From the NCBI RefSeq assembly GCF_030709675.1, contig NZ_JAUZQD010000004.1, positions 372,001 to 436,000 on the forward strand: DNA of 64,000 nt. The letters run 5' to 3'. The notes under the pieces are model-generated. The model did not search any database and was not told where the DNA came from. It worked only from the letters and a program-made list of their open reading frames with translations. This stretch comes from Symbioplanes lichenis. GTDB lineage: Bacteria; Actinomycetota; Actinomycetes; Mycobacteriales; Micromonosporaceae. Position 1 is the stretch's first letter. Each line of letters begins with the position of its first letter. Positions 17,461 through 26,266 of this stretch are shown piece by piece. The position numbers were made by a program, and so were the translations under genes.

Positions 17461-18348
17461 GTGGCGACCATGACCACCGGCCGTCCCGTCCACGTCGAGT
17501 CGCCCCCGCCGCCGCGGCGCGCCCGGCGCTGGCGGCCCGGCAACTGGCCGGCCGGCCTGAGCAGCCTGATCTGGCTGGTCATCGTGGTGGTGCCGATCTA
17601 CTGGATCGTCATCACCAGCTTCAAGACCCAGAGCAACTACTTCGTCCAGAACCCGCTCGCCCCCGCGGGCGAGCCCACCCTGGACAACTACCGGATGGTG
17701 CTGGAGTCCGACTTCCCGCGCTACTTCGTCAACAGCGTCGTCGTCGTGGTGGGCGCCGTGCTCCCGGCCGTGCTGATCAGCTTCATGGCCGCGTACGCCA
17801 TCGTCCGCGGCACCGGTCAGCGCTTCCTGCGCGGCGTCAACTCGCTGTTCCTGATGGGCCTGGCCATCCCCCTGCAAGCGGTGATCATCCCGGTCTACCT
17901 GATCATCATCCGCCTGCAGCTCTACGACACCCTGCTGGCCATCATCCTGCCCAGCGTCGCGTTCGCGATCCCCCTGAGCGTCCTGGTCCTGTCGAACTTC
18001 ATCCGGGACGTCCCCCGCGAACTCTTCGAGAGCATGCGCATGGACGGCGCGACCGAATGGGGCACCCTCTGGCGCCTGGTCTTCCCCCTGACCCGGCCCG
18101 CCCTGGTCACCGTGACCATCTATCAGGGCCTGCTCACCTGGAACGGCTTCCTGCTCCCGCTGATCCTGACCCAGAGCTCCGAGCAGCGCACCCTGCCCCT
18201 GGCCCTGGCGGCCTTCCAAGGCCAGTACAGCATCAACGTCCCGGCGATCGCCGCGTCCGTGGTGCTGACGACGCTGCCGATCGTGGTGCTCTACGCGCTG
18301 GGCCGGCGGCAGCTGCTGAGCGGTCTGACGGCCGGCTTCGGCAAGTAG
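17461..18348 (+). CDS. Carbohydrate ABC importer permease (MalG-like)
   Basis: 295 residues with six predicted membrane segments, the first being LIWLVIVVVPIYWIVITSF, then the typical FKTQSNYF. The EAA loop reads FESMRMDGATEWGTLWRLVF, followed by PLTRPALVT. A Pro/Arg-rich cytoplasmic N-terminus precedes it. The GTG at 17461 follows the previous stop by one base; an ATG three codons later is possible. It pairs with the MalF-like subunit. The operon ends here, followed by a strong hairpin at 18401-18431. Confidence 0.93.
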   Translation: MATMTTGRPVHVESPPPPRRARRWRPGNWPAGLSSLIWLVIVVVPIYWIVITSFKTQSNYFVQNPLAPAGEPTLDNYRMVLESDFPRYFVNSVVVVVGAVLPAVLISFMAAYAIVRGTGQRFLRGVNSLFLMGLAIPLQAVIIPVYLIIIRLQLYDTLLAIILPSVAFAIPLSVLVLSNFIRDVPRELFESMRMDGATEWGTLWRLVFPLTRPALVTVTIYQGLLTWNGFLLPLILTQSSEQRTLPLALAAFQGQYSINVPAIAASVVLTTLPIVVLYALGRRQLLSGLTAGFGK

Positions 18349-18400
18349 CGGGACACAGACCCTTGTGGTGAGGGGTGCCTGGCTGAGGGGCTGGGCGCGG

Positions 18401-18431
18401 GAAGGAGCCGGGCATTACGCCCGGCTCCTTC
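18401..18431. terminator. Bidirectional terminator hairpin
   Basis: GAAGGAGCCGGGC (18401-18413) pairs perfectly with GCCCGGCTCCTTC (18419-18431) around the loop ATTAC, and TCTCTTTTC follows on the plus strand. It ends the importer operon. The TAA stop of the converging methyltransferase (18415-18417) lies in the loop, and that gene's last codons form one arm. Confidence 0.85.
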
Positions 18432-19071
18432 TCTCTTTTCCGCCGGGCAAGCGGTACAGCAGCTGCGTTCCCCGGGCGTCGTGACCGTTCATGGTCCGTA
18501 CGGTGATCGGCCGTTCCTCCTCCGGGGTCAGTCCGGCCCCGGTCAGGAGGGAACGGAGATGGGCGATGTCGTGGTGGCGGCACACCGCGCCGTCGGTGGT
18601 GGCGAAGGTGCCGTACGGGTCGTCGTGGTCGCGCGCCCACGTGTCGTATCGGTGGCGGTTGCGGTCGTCGTTCTGCAGCACGTAGTCGCTGACGTAGAGC
18701 CGGCCGCCCGGGACCAGGAGGGTGGCCAGGCCGGCGACCAGATCGCGCTGGGCGGTGTCGGCGGGCACGCAGGTCAGCACCGCGAACAGCAGCACCGTGT
18801 CGAAGCTGCCCGCCGCGAGACGGTCCGGTGAATCAGCTACGCACAGGTCGAGATCCGGGCGCTCGCGGTGGCCCCGTTCGATCAGCGCGGCCGACGGGTC
18901 GGCGCCGCGGACCCGGGTGCAGCCGAGCCCGGCCAGCTCCGCGACGGTCCGGCCGTATCCGCAGCCGTAGTCGAGGATGCGGTCGGCGCGGCGGATCCAC
19001 GCGGCGTGCAGCGGGTGGGTGAAGGTCTTCGCCGCGCCGGCGCCGTTCCAGTAAGCCGTGTGGTCCGTCAT
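18415..19071 (-). CDS. Class I SAM-dependent methyltransferase
   Basis: 218 residues with the Rossmann-like methyltransferase fold. Motif I is ILDYGCGYGRTVAELAGLGC, followed by the acidic end of beta 2 (RGADPSAALIERG), motif II-like FDTVLLFAVLTCVP and motif III-like LVPGGRLYVSDYVL. Related proteins act on small molecules; the acceptor here is unknown. It stands alone between the importer operon, with which it converges, and the divergent SnoaL-like gene. Its stop codon lies in the loop of the terminator hairpin at 18401-18431, so transcript end and coding end are physically merged. Confidence 0.88.
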   Translation of the reverse strand: MTDHTAYWNGAGAAKTFTHPLHAAWIRRADRILDYGCGYGRTVAELAGLGCTRVRGADPSAALIERGHRERPDLDLCVADSPDRLAAGSFDTVLLFAVLTCVPADTAQRDLVAGLATLLVPGGRLYVSDYVLQNDDRNRHRYDTWARDHDDPYGTFATTDGAVCRHHDIAHLRSLLTGAGLTPEEERPITVRTMNGHDARGTQLLYRLPGGKERRSRA

Positions 19072-19148
19072 GCGCGAGCAGCGTACTCACCGCGGTGGTA
19101 CATCTTGGACCAGGCCGGGCGGGCGGGCCGCGGCTAGCGTCGATCGGC

Positions 19149-19535
19149 ATGAGCAATCCTCTGGTGGAGCGCCTGATCGGCGCCTTGAACAGTCGTGATC
19201 TGGATGCGGTGGAGTCCTGTTTCGGGCCGGACTTCGCGGGCGAGTGGCCGGCGCATCCGGGGCGGGACGTGCACGGGCCGGGGCAGGTGCGGCGCAACTG
19301 GGAGATGATCTTCACGACGTCGCCGGAGATCACGATCGCGATGACGGACGCGGTCGAGGTGGGCGACGAGACGTGGGGTGAGTGGCACTACACGCGGGCG
19401 GCCGGGCAGGACCTGCGGGGCGTCATCATCATCACGGTGCGTGAGGGGCTGATCCGGCGGTCGCGGTTCTACATGGAGCCCGTGGACACCGCCGATGCGG
19501 CGGTGCCGGGCGGGCCCCGCCTGGCGCGCGACTGA
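19149..19535 (+). CDS. SnoaL-like / NTF2-fold protein
   Basis: A 128-residue protein of the NTF2-like superfamily, with MSNPLVERLIGALNSRDLDA, then CFGPDFAGEWP and VGDETWGEWHYT, then IIITVREGLIRRSRFYMEPV. This layout, helix pair then cone-shaped sheet, matches SnoaL/ketosteroid-isomerase-like domains, which hold small hydrophobic molecules and sometimes isomerise or hydrolyse them. I chose the ATG at 19149; the longer frame has no family match. It is followed after 12 bp by an MmyB-type regulator, so the two are probably co-transcribed. Confidence 0.82.
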   Translation: MSNPLVERLIGALNSRDLDAVESCFGPDFAGEWPAHPGRDVHGPGQVRRNWEMIFTTSPEITIAMTDAVEVGDETWGEWHYTRAAGQDLRGVIIITVREGLIRRSRFYMEPVDTADAAVPGGPRLARD

Positions 19536-19547
19536 CATCATGGGGAC

Positions 19548-20333
19548 GTGCGGGCAGACGACGACTTCGGGACCGAGCTGCGTACGCTGCGGCAGCGGCT
19601 CACTCCCGGTGAGGCCGGAGTGCCGGCGTCGCTGCCCGCCGTCCGCCGCGTGCCGGGCCTGCGCCGCGACGAGCTCGCCGGGCTCGTCGGCGTCTCCGAG
19701 GAGCATCTGAAGCGGCTGGAACAGGGCCGGCGCCGGCCGTCCCCGGGCGTGGTCGACGCGCTCGCCCGGGCGCTGCGGCTGAGCCCGGGCGAGCACGTGC
19801 GGCTGCGGGCGCTGGCCGGCTTCGCCGCGTCGCCCGAGCCGGACGGCCTGGTCCCGCGCGAGGTCACCGAGACCGCCCGCCGGATGCTCGACCGGCTGAC
19901 CGAGGTCGCGGTGTGCGTCTGCGACGCGAGCTGGACGGTGCTCGACGCGAACAAGCTCTGGCACACCGACGTCTGCACCGTGCCCGACGAGCCGGGGCGC
20001 GAGCGGAACGTGGTCTGGCGGGCGTTCACGGAGACCGGCCCCTCGGTGTTCCGGGCCCCGGACCGGCTGGCCGGCTTCCGTGCCACCGTCGTGACCGAGC
20101 TGCGCGACACGGCCCGCCGCTATCCGGGCGACGCCGAGCTGGCGTCGATGATCGCCGACCTGCGCGCCCGGAGCCCCGAGTTCGGGCGGCTGTGGGACGC
20201 CCCGCCCGCCGAGGGCGGCCATGCGGACCGGCTGCGTGTGCCGAGCCCGGTGCACGGCCACCTCGACCTGGACCTGGACGTGCTGACGCTGCACCCGGGC
20301 GACCTGCGCGTCGTCGTCTACACCATGTCCTGA
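19548..20333 (+). CDS. XRE-family regulator with MmyB-like ligand domain
   Basis: 261 residues. The N-terminal helix-turn-helix is RRDELAGLVGVSEEHLKRLE followed by QGRRRPSPGVVDALARAL, the hallmark of this class. The C-terminal 160 residues are an MmyB-like domain (DASWTVLDANKLW, then LWDAPPAEGGHADRL and VHGHLDLDLDVLTLHPGDLR), a PAS-like fold thought to bind fatty acids or related ligands. Start is GTG at 19548. It is probably co-transcribed with the SnoaL-like gene. A second full copy of this family is at 42072-42821 and a broken one at 26750-26958. Confidence 0.88.
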   Translation: MRADDDFGTELRTLRQRLTPGEAGVPASLPAVRRVPGLRRDELAGLVGVSEEHLKRLEQGRRRPSPGVVDALARALRLSPGEHVRLRALAGFAASPEPDGLVPREVTETARRMLDRLTEVAVCVCDASWTVLDANKLWHTDVCTVPDEPGRERNVVWRAFTETGPSVFRAPDRLAGFRATVVTELRDTARRYPGDAELASMIADLRARSPEFGRLWDAPPAEGGHADRLRVPSPVHGHLDLDLDVLTLHPGDLRVVVYTMS

Positions 20334-20340
20334 GCCGCCG

Positions 20341-20424
20341 TCGGCGCACACCTTCCCGGCGGCCGCACTCGGCGCACACCCTCCCGGCGGCCGCCCTCGG
20401 CGCACGGCTCAGCGGCGGCCGCCC
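20341..20424. repeat. Three 28-bp tandem repeats at a convergent junction
   Basis: Units lie at 20341-20368, 20369-20396 and 20397-20424, all starting TCGGCGCAC. Units 1 and 2 differ at two positions; unit 3 is more diverged. Unit 3 contains the last codons and the stop of the minus-strand gene (stop at 20409-20411). In units 1 and 2 the corresponding stop triplet TCA is changed to CCC. Confidence 0.85.
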
Positions 20425-21188
20425 ATGGTCACCTTGGCGGCGCGGGTGGTGCCGACCCGGACGAGCGACGTGGAGCCGCCGGTGCAGGTGCTGCGGGTGC
20501 TCCGGGCGAACGTGGACCCGTACTCATAGCGGCCCCCGCCCCGGGAATTGGCCGCCGGCTGCGTGAAGTAGGCCGTCGAGACGGGCACGCCGTCGCAGGA
20601 GCGCGCCGGTCCCCAGTACTCGCTGAAGTTCATCGGCACGCCGGTCAGGCGCTTCGACCGGGCGACGCGGATCTGGCCGATGAGCGTGTCGCGGCCGGTC
20701 CGGGTGTCCTGCACCCAGGCGCCCCACCACTGGCCGCGCGAGTCGGTCTCGAGCCGCCACACGCGGTAGCGGTAGAACCGGTCGGTGCGGATCGGGTACG
20801 CGATCCGGCAGCTCAGGCCGCTGCCCTCCCCGCCGAACGACCCGCAGCCCCGGCCGCGGATGCCGTTGGCGTTCCACAGCGAGAAGATCGCGGTGTCGCC
20901 GGACGACCGGTCGAAGCGGAGCCCGTCGGTCTGCAGCCCGGTGTAGCCGCCCTCGCCCGGGGTGGCGGCGAAGTCGAAGTTCAGCGCCCAGTACGTGTGG
21001 TGGGCCTTGCGGGAGACGCGGACCTGCTGGTCGACGTTCCAGAAGCCGCTCGCGCCCCGGAAGTTCCAGAACGCGTACATGTTGGCGTTCTGGTGCTGGG
21101 GCGCGGCGGCGGCCGGGGACGCGACGCCGGCGAGGCCGCCGGCGAGGACGGTCAGGACGAGCACGGTGCGGGCGAGGAGTCGTTTCAT
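20409..21188 (-). CDS. Secreted DUF3472-like protein
   Basis: A 259-residue exported protein with signal peptide ARTVLVLTVLAGGLAGVASP ending in AAAAP. The mature protein contains GGYTGLQTDG, TAIFSLWNANG, CGSFGGEGSGLSCRIAYP and FYRYRVWRLETDSRGQWWGA. This order of GLQ, FSLWN, GGEGSG and YRYRV motifs resembles DUF3472 proteins, a family of extracellular beta-rich domains without known function. Several cysteines probably form disulfides. The ATG is at 21188. Its 3' end is embedded in the 28-bp tandem repeat array. Confidence 0.78.
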   Translation of the reverse strand: MKRLLARTVLVLTVLAGGLAGVASPAAAAPQHQNANMYAFWNFRGASGFWNVDQQVRVSRKAHHTYWALNFDFAATPGEGGYTGLQTDGLRFDRSSGDTAIFSLWNANGIRGRGCGSFGGEGSGLSCRIAYPIRTDRFYRYRVWRLETDSRGQWWGAWVQDTRTGRDTLIGQIRVARSKRLTGVPMNFSEYWGPARSCDGVPVSTAYFTQPAANSRGGGRYEYGSTFARSTRSTCTGGSTSLVRVGTTRAAKVTMGGRR

Positions 21189-21281
21189 CGCCCCAGCGTG
21201 GGGTGGCGGATGAGGCGGGACCAGGGTGAATCCGCCCGGCCGACCCCGTTCGGGGTGCGCGCGGAAGGCGGAGGACGTGAA

Positions 21282-21310
21282 CAGGCCCCGGGTACGAGAC
21301 CCGGGGCCTG
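21282..21310. terminator. Hairpin terminator after dctA
   Basis: CAGGCCCCGGGT (21282-21293) pairs perfectly with ACCCGGGGCCTG (21299-21310) around ACGAG, giving a 12-bp GC-rich stem. It lies 57 bp beyond the stop of the leftward dctA gene and upstream of the DUF3472-like gene. Confidence 0.75.
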
Positions 21311-21366
21311 CCGCCGCGTCCGAGGGGCTCGCGCGGCTGAGGGAACAGCGGTCGAAGGAGGAGATG

Positions 21367-22779
21367 TCAGCGGGAGGCCGACGGTGTGTCCCCGGACGGG
21401 CCGGGGTCGGCGGCGGGCGGGCCGGCCGGCGCGGCGGCTTCGACCTTGGGCGGGATCGGATCGTCGCCGTGGGAGTCGGGGTCCATGGACGACTCGTCGA
21501 AGGGATCGCCCCCGCCGATCACCCGTTGCGCCTGGTCGCGGTCGAACTCGCCGGTCCAGGTGCCGATCAGGACCGTGGCGACCGCGTTGCCCGCGAAGTT
21601 GGTGAGGGCGCGGGCCTCGGACATGAAGCGGTCGATGCCGACGATGAGACCGACGCCGTCGAGGAGCTCGGGGCGGTGGCTCTGCAGGCCGCCGGCGAGG
21701 GTGGCGAGACCGGCACCCGTGACGCCCGCGGCGCCCTTGGACGCGATGATCATGAAGGCCAGCAGGGAGATCTGCTCGCCGATGGACAGCGGGTCGTCCA
21801 TGGCCTGGGCGATGAACAACGAGGCCATGGTGAGGTAGATGGCCGTACCGTCGAGATTGAAGCTGTAGCCCGTCGGCACGGTGATGCCGACCACGGGCTT
21901 GCTGACGCCGAAGTGTTCCATCTTGGCGATCAGGCGGGGCAGCGCCGACTCGGACGACGAGGTCGAGAGGATCAGCAGGAACTCGCGGCCGAGATACTTG
22001 AGCAGCGCGAAGATGTTGATCCGGGCGAACACCCAGAGCAGCGCGCCCAGGATCAGGAAGACGAAGATGGCGCAGGTGACGTAGAAGCCGAGCATGATCG
22101 CGGCGAGGCTCTTGAGGGCGTCGATGCCGGTGGCGCCGACCACCGCCGCGATGGCGCCGAAGGCACCGATCGGGGCCAGCCACATGATCATGGCGAGGAT
22201 CTTGAAGACGAGCCGCTGGAAGAGCCCGATCGCGCGCAGGACCGGCTGTCCGCGTTCGCCCATGCCCTGCACGGCGAAGCCGACGAGCAGCGCCACGAGC
22301 AGCGTCTGCAGCACCGAGCCCTCGGTCAGCGCGGAGACCAGCGTGGTCGGGATGATGCCGAGCAGGAAGTCGGCCGTGCCCTCGCCGCCGGTCTCGCCGA
22401 CCTGCTTCTGGCCGGTCTCGGCGATCTCGGGGCTCAGGTGCAGGCCCGAGCCGGGGTGGATGATGTTGCCGACGATCAGGCCGATCGCCAGCGCGACGGT
22501 GGACATGAGCAGGAAGTAGCCGAGCGCCAGGCCGCCGACCTTGCCGACCTTGGCGGCCTGCCGCACGGAGCCGACGCCGAGCACGATCGTGCAGAAGATG
22601 ACCGGGCTGATCATCATCTTGATCAGGTTGACGAAGCCGGTGCCGATCGGTTTCAGCTCGACGGCGAAGTCCGGGACTATGAAGCCGACGGCGATGCCGA
22701 GCAGAACGGCGCCGATCACCGCCAGATAGAGATAGTGCGTGCGGTCCCGCCTGGCCGGAGCGGTGGTCTGGTATGCCAT
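21367..22779 (-). CDS. dctA: C4-dicarboxylate/cation symporter DctA
   Basis: 470 residues of the dicarboxylate/amino acid:cation symporter family, which imports succinate, fumarate and malate with protons or sodium. Typical motifs are FVNLIKMMISPVIFCTIVLG, LLILSTSSSESALPRL (the serine-rich re-entrant loop), VPTGYSFNLDGTAIYLTMAS and GIDRFMSEARALTNFAGNAV. The C-terminus has a Pro/Asp-rich tail. I placed the start at the ATG at 22779; the upstream extension has no family match. It is divergent from a DctS/CitA-type two-component system, so it is probably induced by external C4-dicarboxylates. Confidence 0.93.
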   Translation of the reverse strand: MAYQTTAPARRDRTHYLYLAVIGAVLLGIAVGFIVPDFAVELKPIGTGFVNLIKMMISPVIFCTIVLGVGSVRQAAKVGKVGGLALGYFLLMSTVALAIGLIVGNIIHPGSGLHLSPEIAETGQKQVGETGGEGTADFLLGIIPTTLVSALTEGSVLQTLLVALLVGFAVQGMGERGQPVLRAIGLFQRLVFKILAMIMWLAPIGAFGAIAAVVGATGIDALKSLAAIMLGFYVTCAIFVFLILGALLWVFARINIFALLKYLGREFLLILSTSSSESALPRLIAKMEHFGVSKPVVGITVPTGYSFNLDGTAIYLTMASLFIAQAMDDPLSIGEQISLLAFMIIASKGAAGVTGAGLATLAGGLQSHRPELLDGVGLIVGIDRFMSEARALTNFAGNAVATVLIGTWTGEFDRDQAQRVIGGGDPFDESSMDPDSHGDDPIPPKVEAAAPAGPPAADPGPSGDTPSASR

Positions 22780-22880
22780 GCCGCAGACTGTGGTGCAGGT
22801 CTCACTACGAGGCACGCTTGCGTTCATTCTGTTCATCGATCGGAAACGCTGCGACGAACAACGCGAAACACGGGAGTCCG

Positions 22881-24428
22881 ATGAGGCGACGCTGGAGCAT
22901 CGCGGGGCAGCTCTTCGCCCTGCAGGTGCTGATCGTGACGCTGCTGGTGGCCGCCGGGACGGCCGGCGCCGTGCTGCTGGCCCGCCGCGACGCCCGCAAC
23001 GCGGCGGTCGAGGAAGTGACCGGCGTGGCCCAGGCGATCGCCCACTCGCCCTTCGTCGCCGACGCGCTGACCAGCCCCGACCCGACGGCCCTCCTGCAGC
23101 CCTACACCGAGGCCACCCGGCACGCGACCGGCACCGACTTCATCGTCGTCATGGCCCCCGACCGCACCCGCTACACGCACACGACGGTCTCGCTCATCGG
23201 CAAACCCTTCGCCGGTACGGTCGGAGCGGCGCTCGCCGGCGGCACGGTCATCGAGGAGTACGAGGGCAGCCTCGGCGACTCCTGGCGCACCGTCGTGCCG
23301 GTCCGCAAGGGCAACGACATCATCGGCCTCGTCTCGGTCGGCATCACCACCGACAACATCAACCGCAGCCTCCTGCGCCAGGTGCCCGCGGTCGCCGGAG
23401 CCACGGGCGTCGCGCTGCTCCTCGCCGGCCTCGGCGCCTGGCTGCTCAGCCGCCGGCTGCGACGCCTCACCCACGGCTTGGGACCGGCCGAGATGACCCG
23501 CATGTACGAGTACTACGACGCCGTCCTCCACAGCGTGCGCGAAGGTCTCGTGGTCGTCGACCGCGACGGCCAGGTGGCGCTGATCAATGACGAGGGGCGG
23601 CGGCTGCTGGGCGTACCGGAAGGGAAGCTGGACCTGCCCGCCGAGGCCGCCGAGCTGATCGCCTCGCGCCGGACCACCGTGGACGAGCCGGTCCTGGCCG
23701 GTGACCGGGTGCTCGTGGCGAGCCAGAGCGAGACCCGCTTCGAGGGCCGCAGCCTGGGCACCGTGCTGACGCTGCGCGACCACACGGAGCTGCGCGAGCT
23801 GACCGGCGAGCTGGAGTCGGTGCGCGGGCTCACGGCCGCCCTGCAGGCCCAGGCCCACGAGGCGGCCAATCGCCTGCACACTGTGCTGACCATGGTGGAG
23901 CTGGGGCGTACGGAGGAAGCAATCGATCTGGCCACCGCCGAGCTGGCGCTGGCGCAGCAGCTCACCGACCAGGTCGTCGGCGCCGTCGAGGAGCCGGCCC
24001 TCGCGGCGCTGCTGCTCGGCAAGTCGGCCCAGGCGGGCGAGCGCGGCGTCGAACTCACCGTCGAGCCCGACTCGCGCCTCGACAGCGAGCGCGTCCCCAC
24101 CCGCGACCTGCTCACGGTGGTCGGCAACCTCGTCGACAACGCCCTCGAGGCGGTCGCGCTGGCCGAGCCGCCGCGCCGGGTGCGCGTGCTGGTCCGCCAG
24201 GACGAGCGCGAGGTGCTGGTCCGGGTCAGCGACACCGGCCCCGGCATCCCGGCCGACCAGGCCGACGCGGCCTTCCGGCGCGGCTGGTCGACCAAGCAGG
24301 GCCCGGGCCGCGGCGTCGGCTTGTCACTGGTCCGGCAGGTTGCCGACAGGTACGGCGGGAGCTACGCGATCGCCTCGGGCGGCGACGAGCGCGGCGCCAC
24401 GTTGACCGTCAGGCTCCCCGCCTCATGA
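22881..24428 (+). CDS. Sensor histidine kinase, CitA/DcuS/DctS type
   Basis: 515 residues. TM1 is near residues 10-30, followed by an extracellular Cache-type sensor (residues about 35-160, containing FIVVMAPDRTRYTHT) and TM2 near 175-195. A cytoplasmic PAS follows (DAVLHSVREGLVVVDRDG), then an SpoOB-like phosphoacceptor helix QAQAHEAANRLHTVL. The ATPase has NLVDNALEAV (N box), DTGPGIP and GRGVGLSLV. This layout is that of kinases sensing citrate or C4-dicarboxylates. ATG at 22881; it lies 101 bp from the divergent dctA and overlaps the response regulator gene by 4 bp. Confidence 0.92.
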   Translation: MRRRWSIAGQLFALQVLIVTLLVAAGTAGAVLLARRDARNAAVEEVTGVAQAIAHSPFVADALTSPDPTALLQPYTEATRHATGTDFIVVMAPDRTRYTHTTVSLIGKPFAGTVGAALAGGTVIEEYEGSLGDSWRTVVPVRKGNDIIGLVSVGITTDNINRSLLRQVPAVAGATGVALLLAGLGAWLLSRRLRRLTHGLGPAEMTRMYEYYDAVLHSVREGLVVVDRDGQVALINDEGRRLLGVPEGKLDLPAEAAELIASRRTTVDEPVLAGDRVLVASQSETRFEGRSLGTVLTLRDHTELRELTGELESVRGLTAALQAQAHEAANRLHTVLTMVELGRTEEAIDLATAELALAQQLTDQVVGAVEEPALAALLLGKSAQAGERGVELTVEPDSRLDSERVPTRDLLTVVGNLVDNALEAVALAEPPRRVRVLVRQDEREVLVRVSDTGPGIPADQADAAFRRGWSTKQGPGRGVGLSLVRQVADRYGGSYAIASGGDERGATLTVRLPAS

Positions 24429-25108
24429 GTGACATCCGCGTCCTCGTCGTCGAGGACGAACCGCTGATCGCCGAGGCCCACCGCGCGTACACGGAAAAGC
24501 TCGAAGGCTTCACCGTCGTCGGCACGGTCCACACCGCCCGCGACGCCATGGCCTTCCTCCGCGGCGCCGAGGTCGACCTCGTCCTTCTCGACCTCAACCT
24601 GCCCGACAAGCACGGCCTCGAGATCGCCCGCGCCCTCCGCACCGCCGGCAGCCAGACCGACGTCCTCGCCGTGTCGTCGGCCCGCGACGTGGCGACCGTA
24701 CGGCAGGCGGTCGCCCTGGGCGTGACCCACTATCTGCTCAAGCCGTTCACCTTCGCGGCCTTCCGCGACAAGCTGGACAGTTACGCCCGCTACCGGGCCC
24801 AGCTCCCCGGCACGGGCGAGGTCGCCGCCCAGCACGAGATCGACCGAGCCTTCGCCACCCTCCGCGGCCCGGCCCACGACTCCCTCCCCAAGGGCCTCGA
24901 CCCCCACACCCTCGACCTGGTCCTGGCGGCGTTGCGCGGCCTCGCCCCGAACACCGGCCTGTCCGCCGCCGAGCTGGGCGCCCGCATCGGCACCTCCCGC
25001 GTGACCGCACGCCGCTACCTGGAACATCTCGCCGACGCCGGGCGGGTCGCACGCCATTCCCGGTACGGCGCCCCGGGGCGGCCCGAGGTCGAATACCGGC
25101 CGGCCTAG
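24425..25108 (+). CDS. Response regulator, CitB/DcuR/DctR type
   Basis: 227 residues. The receiver domain has the acidic pair VVEDEP, phosphoacceptor Asp56 (VLLDLNLPDKHG), the conserved switch Ser (AVSSA) and Lys (LLKPF). The C-terminal domain has a helix-turn-helix (LSAAELGARIGTSRVTARRY, then LEHLADAGRV) typical of CitB-like regulators. Its ATG overlaps the kinase stop codon. It most likely activates dctA when the sensor kinase detects a C4-dicarboxylate. The gene ends 27 bp before the converging accessory-region operon. Confidence 0.92.
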   Translation: MSDIRVLVVEDEPLIAEAHRAYTEKLEGFTVVGTVHTARDAMAFLRGAEVDLVLLDLNLPDKHGLEIARALRTAGSQTDVLAVSSARDVATVRQAVALGVTHYLLKPFTFAAFRDKLDSYARYRAQLPGTGEVAAQHEIDRAFATLRGPAHDSLPKGLDPHTLDLVLAALRGLAPNTGLSAAELGARIGTSRVTARRYLEHLADAGRVARHSRYGAPGRPEVEYRPA

Positions 25109-25135
25109 TCTTTGCCGAATGCGGCCCGCCGTCAG

Positions 25136-26266
25136 TCACCACATGCCGCGATCGATGCCTCTTTCCACGCCTGGCTCGGGCACCTCGGCGTTCTTCGGGT
25201 GCCAACTCCTGCCTTCGTCGTAGCCGTGCATCGATGCTCGGTGGATCACGACCGGCGCCATCGAGCGCCCCGCCGCAGCCTCGAGTAGCTCCGGCGAAGC
25301 TTCTTCTTCGGCACGCCTCACTTCCTCGGTATTCGGCTCCGCCTGTGTCAGATGGAGGCGGAACCGTCGGACGTGCTTCATTCCCAAGGTGACTGACTTC
25401 TGCTCGATGCGATTATCCGTTCCGAGCGTGAGGGCGCCCGCACCGCTGATCTCGTCGGGCTCTCCCGACGAAATCTGGTCGACCCGGCCGTATCCGATGG
25501 TTGCCGCCAGCCGACGTTCCGCCGGAGCGCGTCTCACAGCGTCGGTGATCGCACCGTACAGCTTGTCAGCCGAAGGCCGCGGGGACCGCACCGCGGCGAA
25601 CAGATCCCGCACGATGCGAGTGTCCTTGGCCATCAACTGGCACAAGCGAAGCTCGGCACGACGAACGTCGAGGTTCTGGCGTGAGGTGACGGTGCGGTTG
25701 CGAGCGAACACGACTCCGGCGCATCCGACCAGTGACAGGATCGACGGGCGCTCGACGCGAAGTGCCCGGCTGGGTATCGACCGCGCTTCCGGAGCCGCGT
25801 GACTCATCCGTCGCCGGAGACAGGTGCGAAAGTGTTGAAACTCCCCGCGGGACACCGGCCGATGCAGGTCGCGTCCTTGATAGAAGTCCGCAGCCGCCCG
25901 TTCGATCGATCGAAGATCGGCCGACCGGACATTGAGCTGCTTGACGCGGTATCGGTAATGAACTCGAAGCTTGTTCGAAGTGCCGATGACGACTGTGCGG
26001 GATCGGCTGATCCTGAGCGCGTAAGAACTACGCATCTCTCCGCGCATTGTCGCGGTGCCGTTGTTAGGTGCGAGAACTTGAAGCTCAAGAGGCTTAGCGC
26101 GGACCGGCGTGATGACCCGGCCGAGCGACTTGGAGGGCATCGTCGACCAAGGCCCGGCGGCGGGCAGACCAGCAGCGCGAAGAATTCCGGTGCCGTCCGC
26201 GGCAACAGCTTGCGCATCGCCGGCTCTTACCCGTAGGAGCCGACGCCTGCGCCACTGGTACCTCAC
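25136..26266 (-). CDS. Hypothetical protein, second gene of a coupled accessory operon
   Basis: 376 residues with no domain I can name. The protein is soluble and basic in its first half (many Arg), contains SLVGCAGVVFARN as its only hydrophobic patch, and has a Glu-rich stretch NTEEVRRAEEEASPELLEAA near residue 310. The GTG at 26266 overlaps the stop of the upstream gene by 4 bp, so translation is coupled. Codons ending in A or T (GCT, CTT, GGA, ACT) are much commoner than in neighbouring genes, which suggests later acquisition. Ordinary amino-acid makeup through the whole frame argues that it is a real gene. Partner and function unknown. Confidence 0.6.
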   Translation of the reverse strand: MRYQWRRRRLLRVRAGDAQAVAADGTGILRAAGLPAAGPWSTMPSKSLGRVITPVRAKPLELQVLAPNNGTATMRGEMRSSYALRISRSRTVVIGTSNKLRVHYRYRVKQLNVRSADLRSIERAAADFYQGRDLHRPVSRGEFQHFRTCLRRRMSHAAPEARSIPSRALRVERPSILSLVGCAGVVFARNRTVTSRQNLDVRRAELRLCQLMAKDTRIVRDLFAAVRSPRPSADKLYGAITDAVRRAPAERRLAATIGYGRVDQISSGEPDEISGAGALTLGTDNRIEQKSVTLGMKHVRRFRLHLTQAEPNTEEVRRAEEEASPELLEAAAGRSMAPVVIHRASMHGYDEGRSWHPKNAEVPEPGVERGIDRGMW

